Shown here: in pieces, positions 45,072-54,571 of the stretch
Numbering within the stretch: the stretch's first letter is position 1
Layout of the letters: every line of letters begins with the position of its first letter
Assembly (NCBI GenBank): GCA_045863555.1
Contig: BTUU01000011.1
Location: forward strand, 131,411-195,410
Direction of reading: 5' to 3'
From: JACRLV01 sp045863555
GTDB taxonomy: Bacteria > Planctomycetota > Phycisphaerae > UBA1845 > Fen-1342
DNA: 64,000 nt
Notes under the pieces: model-generated
The model's database searches: none
Told to the model about the DNA's origin: nothing
The model's input: only the letters and a program-made list of their open reading frames with translations
Position numbers and translations under genes: made by a program

Positions 45072-46898
45072 ATGTCGCCCCGTTCCGCGAATGGACTCGC
45101 CGTGATCACGCGTCACCGCACAATTCGAACCTTCCCGCGGCGCGGTGCCGGGCGGGGCGTTTTCTTCTCGATCGCGATCGTCCTGGTCGGGGCCGCGGGA
45201 ATCGGTTTCTGGTGGTTCTTCGGCGACTCGGCGCTGCGCAACGCCCTCCAGCGCGGACTCATTTTGCTGAGCCGCGCGGATTCCCGCGCGGCCGAGTCGC
45301 TCGCCCTCGAGAACTGGGCCGCGGAGACGGCGGCCGCGTGGCGGGGGCGGCCGCTGGCGCTGGCGGAATTCGCCCGGGCCCGCTTTCCGCTCACGGACAC
45401 ACGGATTCGCATGCTGGTCAGCTATGTCGCGGGCGTCGACTACGGCGACCGGGAGAAGGATTGGAAGCGGTGGGCGAAGTACCGGGAAGCGGCGGAGCGC
45501 GGGCGCGAGCCTGAATCCCCGGCGAGCGAGCGCGTGCAGCTCGACCTGCTCTGGAATGCGGACGTCGGGCCCACGCAATGGTACGCGACCATCCTGCCCA
45601 TCGACGGCAAAATCTATGTTCCCACGACCGGCAAGGAATTCGAGGGCGCCGAGGATGCATACGACGGCGTCGTGCTCGTCGACGGCAAGACCGGATCGGC
45701 GAACCTGATCTTCCAGTCGCCTGACCGCCACCCGCGCGACGTCATGGGAATCGCCGCGGGCGATGAAATGATCTTTGCCGCCTGCCGCAACGGCCTGGTC
45801 TACGGACTCTCCCCCAACGGCGTGCAGCGCTGGCGGGCCTCCGCCGGCGGGACCGTCGCGACCGTCCCCGTCGCGTTCGACGCGAACGGCGACGGCCGCA
45901 CCGACGTCGCGGTCATGACGACGAACGGCCACGCGACGACGCTCAACGGCGAATCCGGCCGGCCCATCTGGAACGCCGCGCTCGAGATCGCCCCGAAGTC
46001 CGTGGATGAATTCCCTCTCTTCGCGTCTCCGGAACAGGCCGCGCTTGCCGGCGCCTTTTCGGTCGGCGCAGCGCCCGGCGGCCGAGGAACCGCCCTGTAC
46101 GCGACGACGAGCGGGGGAAATGTCTACTGTCTCACGCCCAATCGCGGAACCGCGCTCTGGAGCGGCCGCGTCGGCCGCACCATCGCCGGCGGGCTCATGC
46201 TCGTGCCGCGCGAGGGCGACGCGGCGTCGGGCCTCTACGTGGGCGACGGCTCGGGCGGCGTGCTGTCGTTTCTGCACGCCGGGCGCGACGCGCGGGTCGC
46301 GGAACTCTGGCGTCTCCAGACGCAATGGAACGACGGGCTCGCCGCCCCGATCCGGACGATCTCGATTCCGGGCACCACCGGACAGGCGATCGTCGCCTGT
46401 ACGCTCGGCCATCCGGAGGCGATCTCCACGCCCGGCGAAGGGCACGCGACCGTCAGCCTGCTGAACGAGCGGGGCGTCGAGTGGCGCTTCCCGGTCGACG
46501 GAGTCATTCGCGGCGCTCCGGCAGTGGCTGATATCAATGCCGACCGGCGGCCGGAGATCATCGTAGCGACGTCGCTGCTCCAGCCGACGAACGAAGTCGG
46601 CGGATTTCTCTATGTGATCTCGAGCGAGGGCCACTGTCTGCGGCGGCTGCCGCTCGAACACGGCGTGAGCTCATCACCCGTCGTGGCGGACGTCGACGGC
46701 GACGGGCGGCTCGAAGTCCTGGTCGTCCTCCGAAGCGGCCGGATGCGCTGCTACACGGTCGGCAAGTACGGTCCGGTGCAGTGGGGGCTCTTCGCCGGCG
46801 ACATCCGAAACAGCAACAACGCCGCCGATGCATTCACGTACAGCCAGACGCCCGCCGGCTTCCAGTGGAAATGGAGCCCCAGCCGACCGACGCGTTAG
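45072..46898 (+). CDS. Membrane-anchored beta-propeller protein (PQQ-like/FG-GAP-like)
   Basis: A protein of about 608 residues. ATG 45072 is a working choice, and GTG 45018 and GTG 45102 are alternatives. A basic N-terminus and one TM helix (FFSIAIVLVGAAGIGFWWFF) anchor it. The extracytoplasmic part has blades with DANGDGRTDVAVM, DINADRRPEIIV and DVDGDGRLEVLVV, calcium-loop FG-GAP/VCBS repeats, mixed with PQQ-like blades (VLVDGKTGSANLIF, CLTPNRGTALWS). Such propellers bind ligands or partner proteins. It is divergent from the heme oxygenase operon. Confidence 0.8.
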   Translation: MSPRSANGLAVITRHRTIRTFPRRGAGRGVFFSIAIVLVGAAGIGFWWFFGDSALRNALQRGLILLSRADSRAAESLALENWAAETAAAWRGRPLALAEFARARFPLTDTRIRMLVSYVAGVDYGDREKDWKRWAKYREAAERGREPESPASERVQLDLLWNADVGPTQWYATILPIDGKIYVPTTGKEFEGAEDAYDGVVLVDGKTGSANLIFQSPDRHPRDVMGIAAGDEMIFAACRNGLVYGLSPNGVQRWRASAGGTVATVPVAFDANGDGRTDVAVMTTNGHATTLNGESGRPIWNAALEIAPKSVDEFPLFASPEQAALAGAFSVGAAPGGRGTALYATTSGGNVYCLTPNRGTALWSGRVGRTIAGGLMLVPREGDAASGLYVGDGSGGVLSFLHAGRDARVAELWRLQTQWNDGLAAPIRTISIPGTTGQAIVACTLGHPEAISTPGEGHATVSLLNERGVEWRFPVDGVIRGAPAVADINADRRPEIIVATSLLQPTNEVGGFLYVISSEGHCLRRLPLEHGVSSSPVVADVDGDGRLEVLVVLRSGRMRCYTVGKYGPVQWGLFAGDIRNSNNAADAFTYSQTPAGFQWKWSPSRPTR

Positions 46899-46969
46899 CT
46901 CGGCCCAGTCGCGTCGCGCGTGAGCCTCATGCGCCCAAGGACCCGGCTGTCGGCGGGGCGCGGCCGCAC

Positions 46970-46975
46970 TACAAT
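46970..46975 (+). promoter_or_regulatory. Possible -10 element (TACAAT) upstream of the 47006 gene
   Basis: TACAAT followed by CCCC lies 30 bp before ATG 47006. No recognisable -35 hexamer is at the right distance. A similar TACAAT-CCC lies before the gene at 7534, which supports a recurring signal. Confidence 0.35.
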
Positions 46976-47005
46976 CCCCGTCCGGCGAATTTCGGAGAAT
47001 TGTTG

Positions 47006-48808
47006 ATGATTAACCTGGCGACTCTTCGCATCATAGCCTCGCTCTCCGTGGTCCTGTTCGCGACGCCCGGGACATTCGCGGCGAGCGAGACCGACGATCC
47101 CGCCGTCTTCGCGCCGAAGGACGCGCTGGCGTTCGTCGGCGTGGCCGACATGGACAAGTTCATCGCCGATTTCGCCGGCACGGGCATCGGCCGGATCTTC
47201 GGCGACCGGGCGGCCGCCGCCGCGTTCGGCGAGGTGAAAGACGCCCAGGCGATGTATGACGACTGGCGCGGTCGCATCGCCCGGGCGATCGGCGTCGACC
47301 CCGCTCAGATGAAATGGCCGCTGGGTGGGTCCTGCGCCGCGTTCGTCTATCGCATGCAGGGCGAGGCGGGCGGCGGGGAGCTGTTCCTGGGCTACGGCGT
47401 GACGCTGGGCGTGCGCGACGCGGCGACGGCACGCGAGTACTACGCGAAGCTGACGACGAACCTGAAGACCATCGCCGTCAGGTCGGACTCGGTGACGAGC
47501 GGTGCCGATCAGATCGACTTCTTCATGCTCACCGCGCCGGAGTTCGATGAACTCGACGACCTGGAGGCCCTGCTCACCGAGCCGACGCTGGCCGATGCGG
47601 CGTCGATCGCCGCGAAGCTGAGCGGATGGCGGAGCGTGGCGCTGTGCCTGCGTGAGGATCGGCTGTTCGCGGGCGATTCGGCGGAAACGGTCCGCGCGAT
47701 GCTCAAACGCGACCCGGCGGACTCGCTCGCGTCGCAGAAGGACTATAGCGAGATCGACCGCATCCTCGGCAAGTCGGCAGGGTTGCGGTTGCTGCTCAAC
47801 GTGCCCCGCGGGCTCGCGATCGCGCGGGAAATGGAGCCCCAGGGCACGAAGGAACTCGAGACGCTGCTCGGGGCGAGCTGCCTGCGATCGCTGATCGGAG
47901 TGGTCGAATTCGGCGGCGAGAAGTTCGATGCGCGCCTCGAGTTCGTCGCGCTCATGGAAGGCGCGCGCGCCGGCCTGGCGAAAGTCCTGAGCATGCCGAA
48001 TGCGAAGACCGCGGCCATCGGCGACGCCCCCGCGGATGCGCTCTACGTCGTCGAGTATCGGATCGACCCCGCCGCCGCGTTTCGTGATCTGGAGCGCGCC
48101 ATCGCGGAAGTCTCGCAGGCGACGGACGATCTGCGGATGACCGTGATGACGGAATCGGGCGAGGTCCTGCACGTTCGCGATGACCTGATCAACGCCCTCC
48201 GGTCGCCGCAGCGCCTGGTCATCTCCGCGCCGCCCTCAAACGAGCCCGAGCGGGCCCGGGCGTCGCTGACAATCGCTCACGGCGACGCGAAGAAGCTCGA
48301 AAAGTGGCTCGCGTACCTGCGCGAGGTCGCGCCGCTGACGGACCGCGAGGCCGCCGGAACGACGGTCTACGATCTGCCGTTCAACGCGAGCCTCGCGATC
48401 CTCAAGGACCGCGTCGTTCTCGGTACGAGCGAGGCCGTCGATGCTTTGGCCGAGCCGACATCCGGCAATTCCCTTGCCGATTCGCCCGAATTTCGCAGGG
48501 CGATCGAGGTCGCGCCGGCCGAGACGTCGATGGTGTCTTTCGAGGACACGGGTCGCCTGATGCGCACGTGCGCGGCCATCGGCGCGGAGGCCGGCGCGCT
48601 GCCGACGCTGTTCCTCCAGAAACCGGCGATCGGGTCGGTGTACTACGCCGCGACGATGGGCTTCACCGGCGCGGTCGGTCCCGGGTTCAAGGACAAGGTT
48701 GAGCCCTGGGCGGCGCTCTGCGGGCCTCAGATCTCAACGGCGGCGACCACGCCCGAGGGCATCCGCATTTCGACATTCCTGCTCAAGCCCGCCCGCAAGA
48801 GCGAGTAG
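47006..48808 (+). CDS. Large exported protein, DUF3352-like
   Basis: A 600-residue protein from ATG 47006 (ggag 8 nt upstream) with a signal peptide ending TFAAS. The mature start (FAPKDALAFVGVADMDKFI) and several later repeats of the pattern (ALYVVEYRIDPAAAFRDLE) resemble DUF3352-type planctomycete exported proteins. These have two alpha/beta halves of unknown function. There are no catalytic motifs. The stop lies 9 bp from the convergent DUF695 gene. The family assignment is tentative. Confidence 0.75.
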   Translation: MINLATLRIIASLSVVLFATPGTFAASETDDPAVFAPKDALAFVGVADMDKFIADFAGTGIGRIFGDRAAAAAFGEVKDAQAMYDDWRGRIARAIGVDPAQMKWPLGGSCAAFVYRMQGEAGGGELFLGYGVTLGVRDAATAREYYAKLTTNLKTIAVRSDSVTSGADQIDFFMLTAPEFDELDDLEALLTEPTLADAASIAAKLSGWRSVALCLREDRLFAGDSAETVRAMLKRDPADSLASQKDYSEIDRILGKSAGLRLLLNVPRGLAIAREMEPQGTKELETLLGASCLRSLIGVVEFGGEKFDARLEFVALMEGARAGLAKVLSMPNAKTAAIGDAPADALYVVEYRIDPAAAFRDLERAIAEVSQATDDLRMTVMTESGEVLHVRDDLINALRSPQRLVISAPPSNEPERARASLTIAHGDAKKLEKWLAYLREVAPLTDREAAGTTVYDLPFNASLAILKDRVVLGTSEAVDALAEPTSGNSLADSPEFRRAIEVAPAETSMVSFEDTGRLMRTCAAIGAEAGALPTLFLQKPAIGSVYYAATMGFTGAVGPGFKDKVEPWAALCGPQISTAATTPEGIRISTFLLKPARKSE

Positions 48809-48816
48809 CACGCCGA

Positions 48817-49575
48817 TTACTCCGGTGTCAGGGGCGTCTCCCACCCGTCGTAGACGCCGTCGTGTTCGACGGCGAGTTCGACGAGCGGCATCGTGATTTC
48901 CGTGATCGTCTCCATGTCCACGGCGTGACTGCGGCTGAACTTCAGCGAGTAGGGCAGCTCATCCACCTCCTCGCGATCGTCGATGCCTCGTTCGCCGAGC
49001 GTGAAGCCGAGTTCCGCGACGGCCGCGGCGTATGCGTCGCGCCCGTCTTCGGATGTGAAATAGGCGGCGTGCTGGACGAGGCGCGGCGTGGCGAGCGCGT
49101 CGCCCTGGGCCTCGAGCTGGTCGACGAGCTGGCGGTTCCCGAGCCATTGAAATTCGGTCGGCGTGGGGAACAGAAAATCAAAATACGCCGACCAATCCTC
49201 GTCCTCGACCGCCTCAACCGTCGCGCCGGCAACCGACGCGCCCGCAACGGCGGCTTTCGCGGCCGTTTCGATGTTGACCGCGGTGGGGGCGTAGAGGAGA
49301 ACCCAGCGGCGGCCCGGGCGCGTCGCATGGCCGACGTGGACCGCATCCACCTGGTCGCGAAGGGCCTCGACGCACCGGTCCTCGGCGTCGTTCAGCTTGT
49401 CGAGCGCCGGCTTGTCGGGCAGCCCGTCTTCGGGCCCGGGTGTAAACGGAAGCGTGACTTCGATCCGGACGGGATAGTCGGTGATGTCGTAGCTCTCACC
49501 GGCATCGAGGTCGACGATGAAGGACGCGGTCTCCTCCTCGATCCGGCCCATGTACGCGATCCAGTTTTCGGCCAT
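48817..49575 (-). CDS. DUF695 and RraB-like domain protein
   Basis: A 252-residue soluble protein. Residues about 4-130 (WIAYMGRIEEETASFIVDL, LPDKPALDKLNDAEDR, RRWVLLYAP) match DUF695. Residues about 145-250 (RQLVDQLEAQGDALATPRL, VQHAAYFTSEDGRDAYAAAV, MPLVELAVEHDGVYDGWETPL) match the RraB fold named after the RNase E activity regulator. The fusion occurs in many bacteria without a defined role. RNase E inhibition is not implied. Confidence 0.85.
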   Translation of the reverse strand: MAENWIAYMGRIEEETASFIVDLDAGESYDITDYPVRIEVTLPFTPGPEDGLPDKPALDKLNDAEDRCVEALRDQVDAVHVGHATRPGRRWVLLYAPTAVNIETAAKAAVAGASVAGATVEAVEDEDWSAYFDFLFPTPTEFQWLGNRQLVDQLEAQGDALATPRLVQHAAYFTSEDGRDAYAAAVAELGFTLGERGIDDREEVDELPYSLKFSRSHAVDMETITEITMPLVELAVEHDGVYDGWETPLTPE

Positions 49576-49646
49576 GTCCTACTCGCTTGTTTCCGGGTGA
49601 TCTGTTGGCGCGGCATCCTACCCCGCCCGGCGCACCCGGGCGAATT

Positions 49647-50891
49647 CTACGGCCGCGCCGGAGACTCGATCGCGGGGCGGGCCAGTTGGAACGCGGGCGT
49701 GGCCATCAGCGTGGTGGCGATGGCCATGATGACCATGACGCTGAAGAGCTGCGGCGTGATGAGCCCGCGTTCGAGGCCGATGTTGAGGATGATCAGCTCC
49801 ATGAGCCCGCGGGCGTTCATGAGCGCACCGATCGCCGTCGCCGTGCGGCTGTCTTCGCCGCAGAGGCGGGCGGCCGCCCAGCACGCGGCGAATTTGCCGA
49901 TGCACGCCGCGGCGAGGACGACGGCCGCGATGATCCAGAGATCCCAGCTGTCGACCAGGTCGATGCGCGTATTGAGACCGGAATAGACGAAGAAGAGCGG
50001 CAGCAGGAAGTTGGTCGTCAGCGGCTCGATTTTCTCTTCCAGGGCGCTGGCAAGCGCGCCGCGGGGAATGGCCGCCCCGAGGATGAACGCGCCGAAAACG
50101 GCGTAGATGCCGACGAAGTCCGTGTACCAGGCGGCGAGGACGAGCAGGATCAGGACCACGGAGAACGCCGACGGCGTCATGCCGCGGCGCTCGACGAAAC
50201 GGCCGAGCGGCCGCAGGCCGGGCATGAGGACCAGCAGGACGAAGAGTGCGTAGCCGACGCCGCCGGCGATGGCCCAGACGGCGATCTGGGGATTGTCCTG
50301 AAAACTGGCGAGCACGATCGCGAGGACGCACCACGCGGCCGAGTCGTCGATCGAACCGGCGGAGAGCGCGAGCGTGCCGAGGCGCGTCCCCGCGATGCCG
50401 CGTTCATAGATGATGCGGGCCAGCATGGGGAACGCGGTGATGCACATCGCTGCGCCGAGGAACAGCGCCGCTTCGCCGCGGCCGACGCCTTCGTGAAAGA
50501 GCGTCCGGTCCTCGAAGTAGTGGAGCGCGATGAGCGCGCCGAGCGCGAACGGCACGACCATCCCGGCGACCGAGACGGCGATCGCCGACCGGGCGCGCTC
50601 GCGGAGCAGGCCCGCGTTGAATTCGACGCCGACGAGGAACATGTACAGCACAAGGCCGATCTGGGCCATGCAGTAAATCACCGTCATCGTCGCGTTCTTC
50701 GGAAAGAGCGCCGCGTGAGCTTCCGGCGCGAGCAGGCCCAGGAGCGACGGGCCGAGGAGGACGCCGGCGATCATCTCGCCCACCACCTGCGGCTGGCCGA
50801 TCAGCCTGCCCGCCCAGCCGACGACCCGGCACGCGGCCAGAATGATCGCAAGCTGGAGGAAGAGGTGGATGGAAAGCTGGAAGTTCGTCAT
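49647..50891 (-). CDS. CPA2-family cation:proton antiporter
   Basis: A 414-residue membrane protein with about 12 TM helices and no C-terminal TrkA domain. The family core is visible: GQPQVVGEMIAGVLLGPSLL, AMCITAFPMLARII and LSAGSIDDSAAW, with the paired Asp of the transport site. It exchanges Na+ or K+ for protons. It is of typical length for short CPA2 members. The gap to the next gene is 66 bp, so it may be downstream of the 51-58 kb cluster. Confidence 0.92.
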   Translation of the reverse strand: MTNFQLSIHLFLQLAIILAACRVVGWAGRLIGQPQVVGEMIAGVLLGPSLLGLLAPEAHAALFPKNATMTVIYCMAQIGLVLYMFLVGVEFNAGLLRERARSAIAVSVAGMVVPFALGALIALHYFEDRTLFHEGVGRGEAALFLGAAMCITAFPMLARIIYERGIAGTRLGTLALSAGSIDDSAAWCVLAIVLASFQDNPQIAVWAIAGGVGYALFVLLVLMPGLRPLGRFVERRGMTPSAFSVVLILLVLAAWYTDFVGIYAVFGAFILGAAIPRGALASALEEKIEPLTTNFLLPLFFVYSGLNTRIDLVDSWDLWIIAAVVLAAACIGKFAACWAAARLCGEDSRTATAIGALMNARGLMELIILNIGLERGLITPQLFSVMVIMAIATTLMATPAFQLARPAIESPARP

Positions 50892-50957
50892 CGGCGGGGC
50901 GGGAGCATAGCCGGGGGATCGGTGGTCGGTCCAATCGCGATCGCCCGTCGGCGCGTC

Positions 50958-52967
50958 TCAATCGCCCGTGAGGTACAGGTTCGACCGGATGAACCGCCGC
51001 ACGGTGTCGAGAATCGTAAAGTACTGCTGTCGCTCCGCGAGCGTCTCCGAGTGCTTCGCCCGCCACGCGGCATCCGCGGCCGCCGCGGCTTCGGGCGTCG
51101 GAGCCGCGCTGCCGAAGCGCAGACGCCGCGCGGGGCGCTCGGGGGAGGACACATAGAAGAAATAGTCCGGCGAGTCGAGCGGACGCGGGAACGTGAAGCG
51201 GAGCTTCGCCACGCCGCTATCGGCGGAGCCGCCCGCGCCGTCACCGGCAAGTGCGACGATCTCAACGTCGAACTCAGCCGACCTGATTCGTTCACCGGCG
51301 TCGAACCGGCGGCCGTCGCGCATGCCGTCGACGAGCATCCGGCCGCTCAGGCCGGAGAAGTAGCCCGGACCGTCGATTTCGACCGTGAGCTCGCGCGGAC
51401 CGGTCTGCGTGACCCGGCTGATCTGCTGCATCATCAGCGGGTTGGCCGCGAACGTGAGCACATAGCCCTCGACATCGTCGCGGCCCCAGGATTCGCGCAT
51501 CGCGACGGCGCCGTAAATGCCGCAGATGGGCAGGTTGATGAAGAAGAGCTTGGGCGGTTCACCCGCTCCGGGTCGTGATTCGACGGCCGGCGCATCACCT
51601 CCGGCCCCGGGCTCCCCGCCGGCGGTGAAGTCCGGCAGCGCATGTTCGGGGGTCGATGAGCGGATGTCCTGGTAGACAAGCTGTTCACTGCGGACGATGC
51701 CTCGCCATACGTGCCGGTAGAGCGCAAGCGGAAACGCCGCTGCGGCGATGACGAACACAACGCCGGCGCTTCGCCACCGGCCGGCAAGCCGGTGAAGCAT
51801 GGCGGGGATGCCGACGGCCGTGGCGATCGCGGGCAGATACGCAAAGTGCGGCATGACGAAGACCGGGATGACAGGCGCGAATCCGAGGATCAGCAGCGCC
51901 AGCCAGAACCAGCGCGTGCGGATGCCGCGCGCCCCGATGAGATACGCGATCGTCACGAGCGTCAGGATCGCGCCGACGATCGCGTATTCCACCATCGCGC
52001 CGCGATCGATCCCGCTGTACGTGGACAGGCCGAGGAACATGGGCGTGTGAATGACGTGGGCGAAGAGCATGTGCAGCATCTTCGTCCCGGCCCAGAGGAG
52101 ATATTCAGGACCGTGCGGAACGGTGAAGTAGATGTCCGGCGGCGCGCCGGTCGGGAAGATCCAGAGCCGCCAGTAGAGATACGCGCACAGGATCGTCCCG
52201 GCCAGTCCGTAGACCGGGATTCGTCGACGCACGAGCGCCCAGCCGCCGACGCAGAGATCGAGCAGCGGCAGCAGCAGTGGAAAGATCACGGCCGTCTCGC
52301 GGCTGAAAAGCGACACGAGCCACAGCAGCAGCGCCGTGAACGCCCGGCGCGTGCAGTACGAGTCGACCGGCGCGCGGCGGACGAACGACGCCAGCGCGTA
52401 GACGTGCAGCGCGGCCGCGAAAAAGACGCCGCTGACGACTGCGTTGCGGGCGGCCGTCCAGCCGAGCGCGAAAACCGACTGCGGATCGAGCGCGAACATG
52501 ACTCCCGCGAGCAGCGCCCAGCCGCGATGGGGCAGCGCCCACAGGCCGATCCGATACACGAGCAGGCACGCAATCCAGTGCCAGCCCAGGGCGAAGGCGT
52601 GAATCCAGCGCGGGTCGCCGCCGGAGAGCAGGAGTTCCAGCTTCATGAACAGCATGGCGACCGAGCGGCTGTATCGCCACTGGAGCGGCTCGGTCTGCCA
52701 CCACAGCGTCGCGAGCCGGCCCGGCAGGTCGAAGGTCGCGGCCTCGGTGAGATCCTGGAACGTGAAATCGGCGTTGCGGAGCGTGACCCGATGCCAGTGG
52801 TCGTCGAAAAAGAGGCCGTCGTCGAGCGAGCCGCCGTGGGCGATGAGGATGATCGCGGCGAGCATGGCCGCTACGAGCCAGTGAAACCCGCGGCTCGCCG
52901 CCGCGGGCGTGACGTACCAGCGGTGCGAAGCGTCGATCGGTGCGGGTTCGGACGGAGGCGGCGTCAC
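50958..52967 (-). CDS. Polytopic glycosyltransferase-like membrane protein
   Basis: A 669-residue protein with about 11 TM helices and a large C-terminal extracytoplasmic domain (about 430-669). The first loop carries LFFDDHWHRV, an acidic pair like the DD/DE motif of GT39/GT83-type (GT-C) transferases that use polyprenyl-phosphate sugars. The repeated YALASFVRRA and WTAARN segments fit the same architecture. It is the last gene of a 4-bp-overlapping cluster (ATGA with the sulfatase-fold gene upstream). It could transfer a sugar to the product of that pathway. The donor and acceptor are unknown. Confidence 0.72.
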   Translation of the reverse strand: MTPPPSEPAPIDASHRWYVTPAAASRGFHWLVAAMLAAIILIAHGGSLDDGLFFDDHWHRVTLRNADFTFQDLTEAATFDLPGRLATLWWQTEPLQWRYSRSVAMLFMKLELLLSGGDPRWIHAFALGWHWIACLLVYRIGLWALPHRGWALLAGVMFALDPQSVFALGWTAARNAVVSGVFFAAALHVYALASFVRRAPVDSYCTRRAFTALLLWLVSLFSRETAVIFPLLLPLLDLCVGGWALVRRRIPVYGLAGTILCAYLYWRLWIFPTGAPPDIYFTVPHGPEYLLWAGTKMLHMLFAHVIHTPMFLGLSTYSGIDRGAMVEYAIVGAILTLVTIAYLIGARGIRTRWFWLALLILGFAPVIPVFVMPHFAYLPAIATAVGIPAMLHRLAGRWRSAGVVFVIAAAAFPLALYRHVWRGIVRSEQLVYQDIRSSTPEHALPDFTAGGEPGAGGDAPAVESRPGAGEPPKLFFINLPICGIYGAVAMRESWGRDDVEGYVLTFAANPLMMQQISRVTQTGPRELTVEIDGPGYFSGLSGRMLVDGMRDGRRFDAGERIRSAEFDVEIVALAGDGAGGSADSGVAKLRFTFPRPLDSPDYFFYVSSPERPARRLRFGSAAPTPEAAAAADAAWRAKHSETLAERQQYFTILDTVRRFIRSNLYLTGD

Positions 52968-54571
52968 GATTCCAGGTATCCCAATTCGCGAAGCTGGCGT
53001 TCGATGCGGGCCTGGTCGCTGACCTCGACCGTCGCCATGTCGATCACCACGCTGTCATCGACGAAGCGGTCGGCCGCGGCGCGGAGTTCGGCGACAAGTC
53101 GCGGCTCGGCGGCGGCGAGGTTGCGGAGTTCGCCGGGATCGGTCTGAAGGTCGTACAACTCGACGGGCATCTCATCATTCTCGGGCCCGTAGACGAACTT
53201 GTGCGTCTCCGTGCGTACGCCGCGAAGCTCCAGGTCGGCGGGCAGGCCCGTGATGGAAACAAATGCGTCCCGAGCTGTCCATGCCTCGCCGCGCAGCAGC
53301 GCGGCGAAGGACCGGCCGTCGAGCGCGTCGCTCACGGGCGGCTCGACGCCGGCCAGTTCCATCAGCGTCGGCAGGATGTCCGGCTGCCGGACCATGCGAT
53401 CGCTCGCGAGCCCGGCCCGCAGCGGCGACTCGGCCGCCGGACCGCGCCAATGGAGCACGAGCGGCACCTTCACCAGAAAATCGTAGACGTGCACCATGTG
53501 CCCCTCGCGCATGTTGCACTTGTACGAATTGATCCACATCCGCATGTGCATGTCGAGCAGCTGCGCAGGGCCCAGCGAGCGCGTCAGGCCGTCGACTTTC
53601 GCCTTCGCCTTTTTCTCATCGAGCAGGCCGCGCTTCTTGAGCATCTGCGTCAGCCGCAGCGGCCTGCCCAGCGCCAGCAGATCCGTCAGCCAGACGAACG
53701 GCGTGAGGCGCAGCAGCCGGAGGCGATCGCGCCACGTCGAGCCGCGCTTGAAATTCACCGCCGCCGGACGGTCCTTCAGCCGCACGCTCCGCATCATCGG
53801 CGTGGCCGCGCCGTAGAACGCCTGAAGGACGCTCGGGCCCGCCCATTGAGCGATTGAAAACGGCGACATGCCGTCGGCTTCGTCCACGCCCAGCAGCTTC
53901 CGCGAATAATCGACCGCCGTGCCCGGCCGGTATTCTTCATCCGGCGTCTTCTCGCCGTGATCGCCCGTGAACGCGACCAGGGTGCGCTCGGGTACGGCCT
54001 CAAACAGGCGGCCGAGCTGGGCGTCCAGCGACGAAACAGCGCGTTCGTAACCGGTGCGGCCGAATTCGGGCTTGTCGAATCCCGGCGCGATGTGCCGGTG
54101 CTCGTGCAGTTCCCAGACGTGGAGCATCAGAAGCCACGGGGCCTTGTAATGGCCGCTTTTCAGCCGCTCGATGAACCGGTCGCCCCAGGCGGTGTGAAGG
54201 TAGTCGCAGGGAGCGCGATATTCGTAGTGTTGGAAGCCTCGCGCCAGCCCCATCTCCGGCAGCAGCGGCCCCGTCGCCTCGGCGTAGGTGTTGTATCCCG
54301 CCGCCGCGAGCGACTCGGGCAGCATCGGCACGCTCTCCGGGAGCTTGTACCCCCAGACCAGGTGCACGCCGTGTCGCGGACTGTAGCGGCCGGTCAGGAG
54401 CGTCGAGAAGCTCGGCGTCGTGCAGGGTTTTTCCACGATCGCCGTGGGCAGCACGGCACTCTGGGCGGCGAGGCGATCAAGATTCGGCGTCCGCGTCGTC
54501 CGACCGGCGCCGAGCCACTTGTCGGAGCGGGCACAGTCAACCACGACGAGCAGGATATTGGGGCGACTCAT
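52964..54571 (-). CDS. Sulfatase-fold hydrolase/transferase lacking the formylglycine Cys
   Basis: A 535-residue protein of the alkaline phosphatase/sulfatase superfamily: PNILLVVVDCARSDKW (metal D12), TPNLDRLA, FTGDHGEK, LPTLMELAGV and ELYDLQTDPGELRNLA. Where sulfatases have CxPxR the sequence is T51-T-P-S-F55, so formylglycine formation and the Arg are lost. Thr could act directly as nucleophile, as in phosphodiesterases and phosphoethanolamine transferases of the superfamily. There is no signal peptide, so it is cytoplasmic unless otherwise exported. It overlaps both neighbours by 4 bp. Confidence 0.88.
   Translation of the reverse strand: MSRPNILLVVVDCARSDKWLGAGRTTRTPNLDRLAAQSAVLPTAIVEKPCTTPSFSTLLTGRYSPRHGVHLVWGYKLPESVPMLPESLAAAGYNTYAEATGPLLPEMGLARGFQHYEYRAPCDYLHTAWGDRFIERLKSGHYKAPWLLMLHVWELHEHRHIAPGFDKPEFGRTGYERAVSSLDAQLGRLFEAVPERTLVAFTGDHGEKTPDEEYRPGTAVDYSRKLLGVDEADGMSPFSIAQWAGPSVLQAFYGAATPMMRSVRLKDRPAAVNFKRGSTWRDRLRLLRLTPFVWLTDLLALGRPLRLTQMLKKRGLLDEKKAKAKVDGLTRSLGPAQLLDMHMRMWINSYKCNMREGHMVHVYDFLVKVPLVLHWRGPAAESPLRAGLASDRMVRQPDILPTLMELAGVEPPVSDALDGRSFAALLRGEAWTARDAFVSITGLPADLELRGVRTETHKFVYGPENDEMPVELYDLQTDPGELRNLAAAEPRLVAELRAAADRFVDDSVVIDMATVEVSDQARIERQLRELGYLES

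Noticed and set aside
49587..51578. Plus-strand open frame of about 660 codons
   Set aside because: Overlaps three well-supported minus-strand genes and is composed of Arg/Glu/Asp runs.
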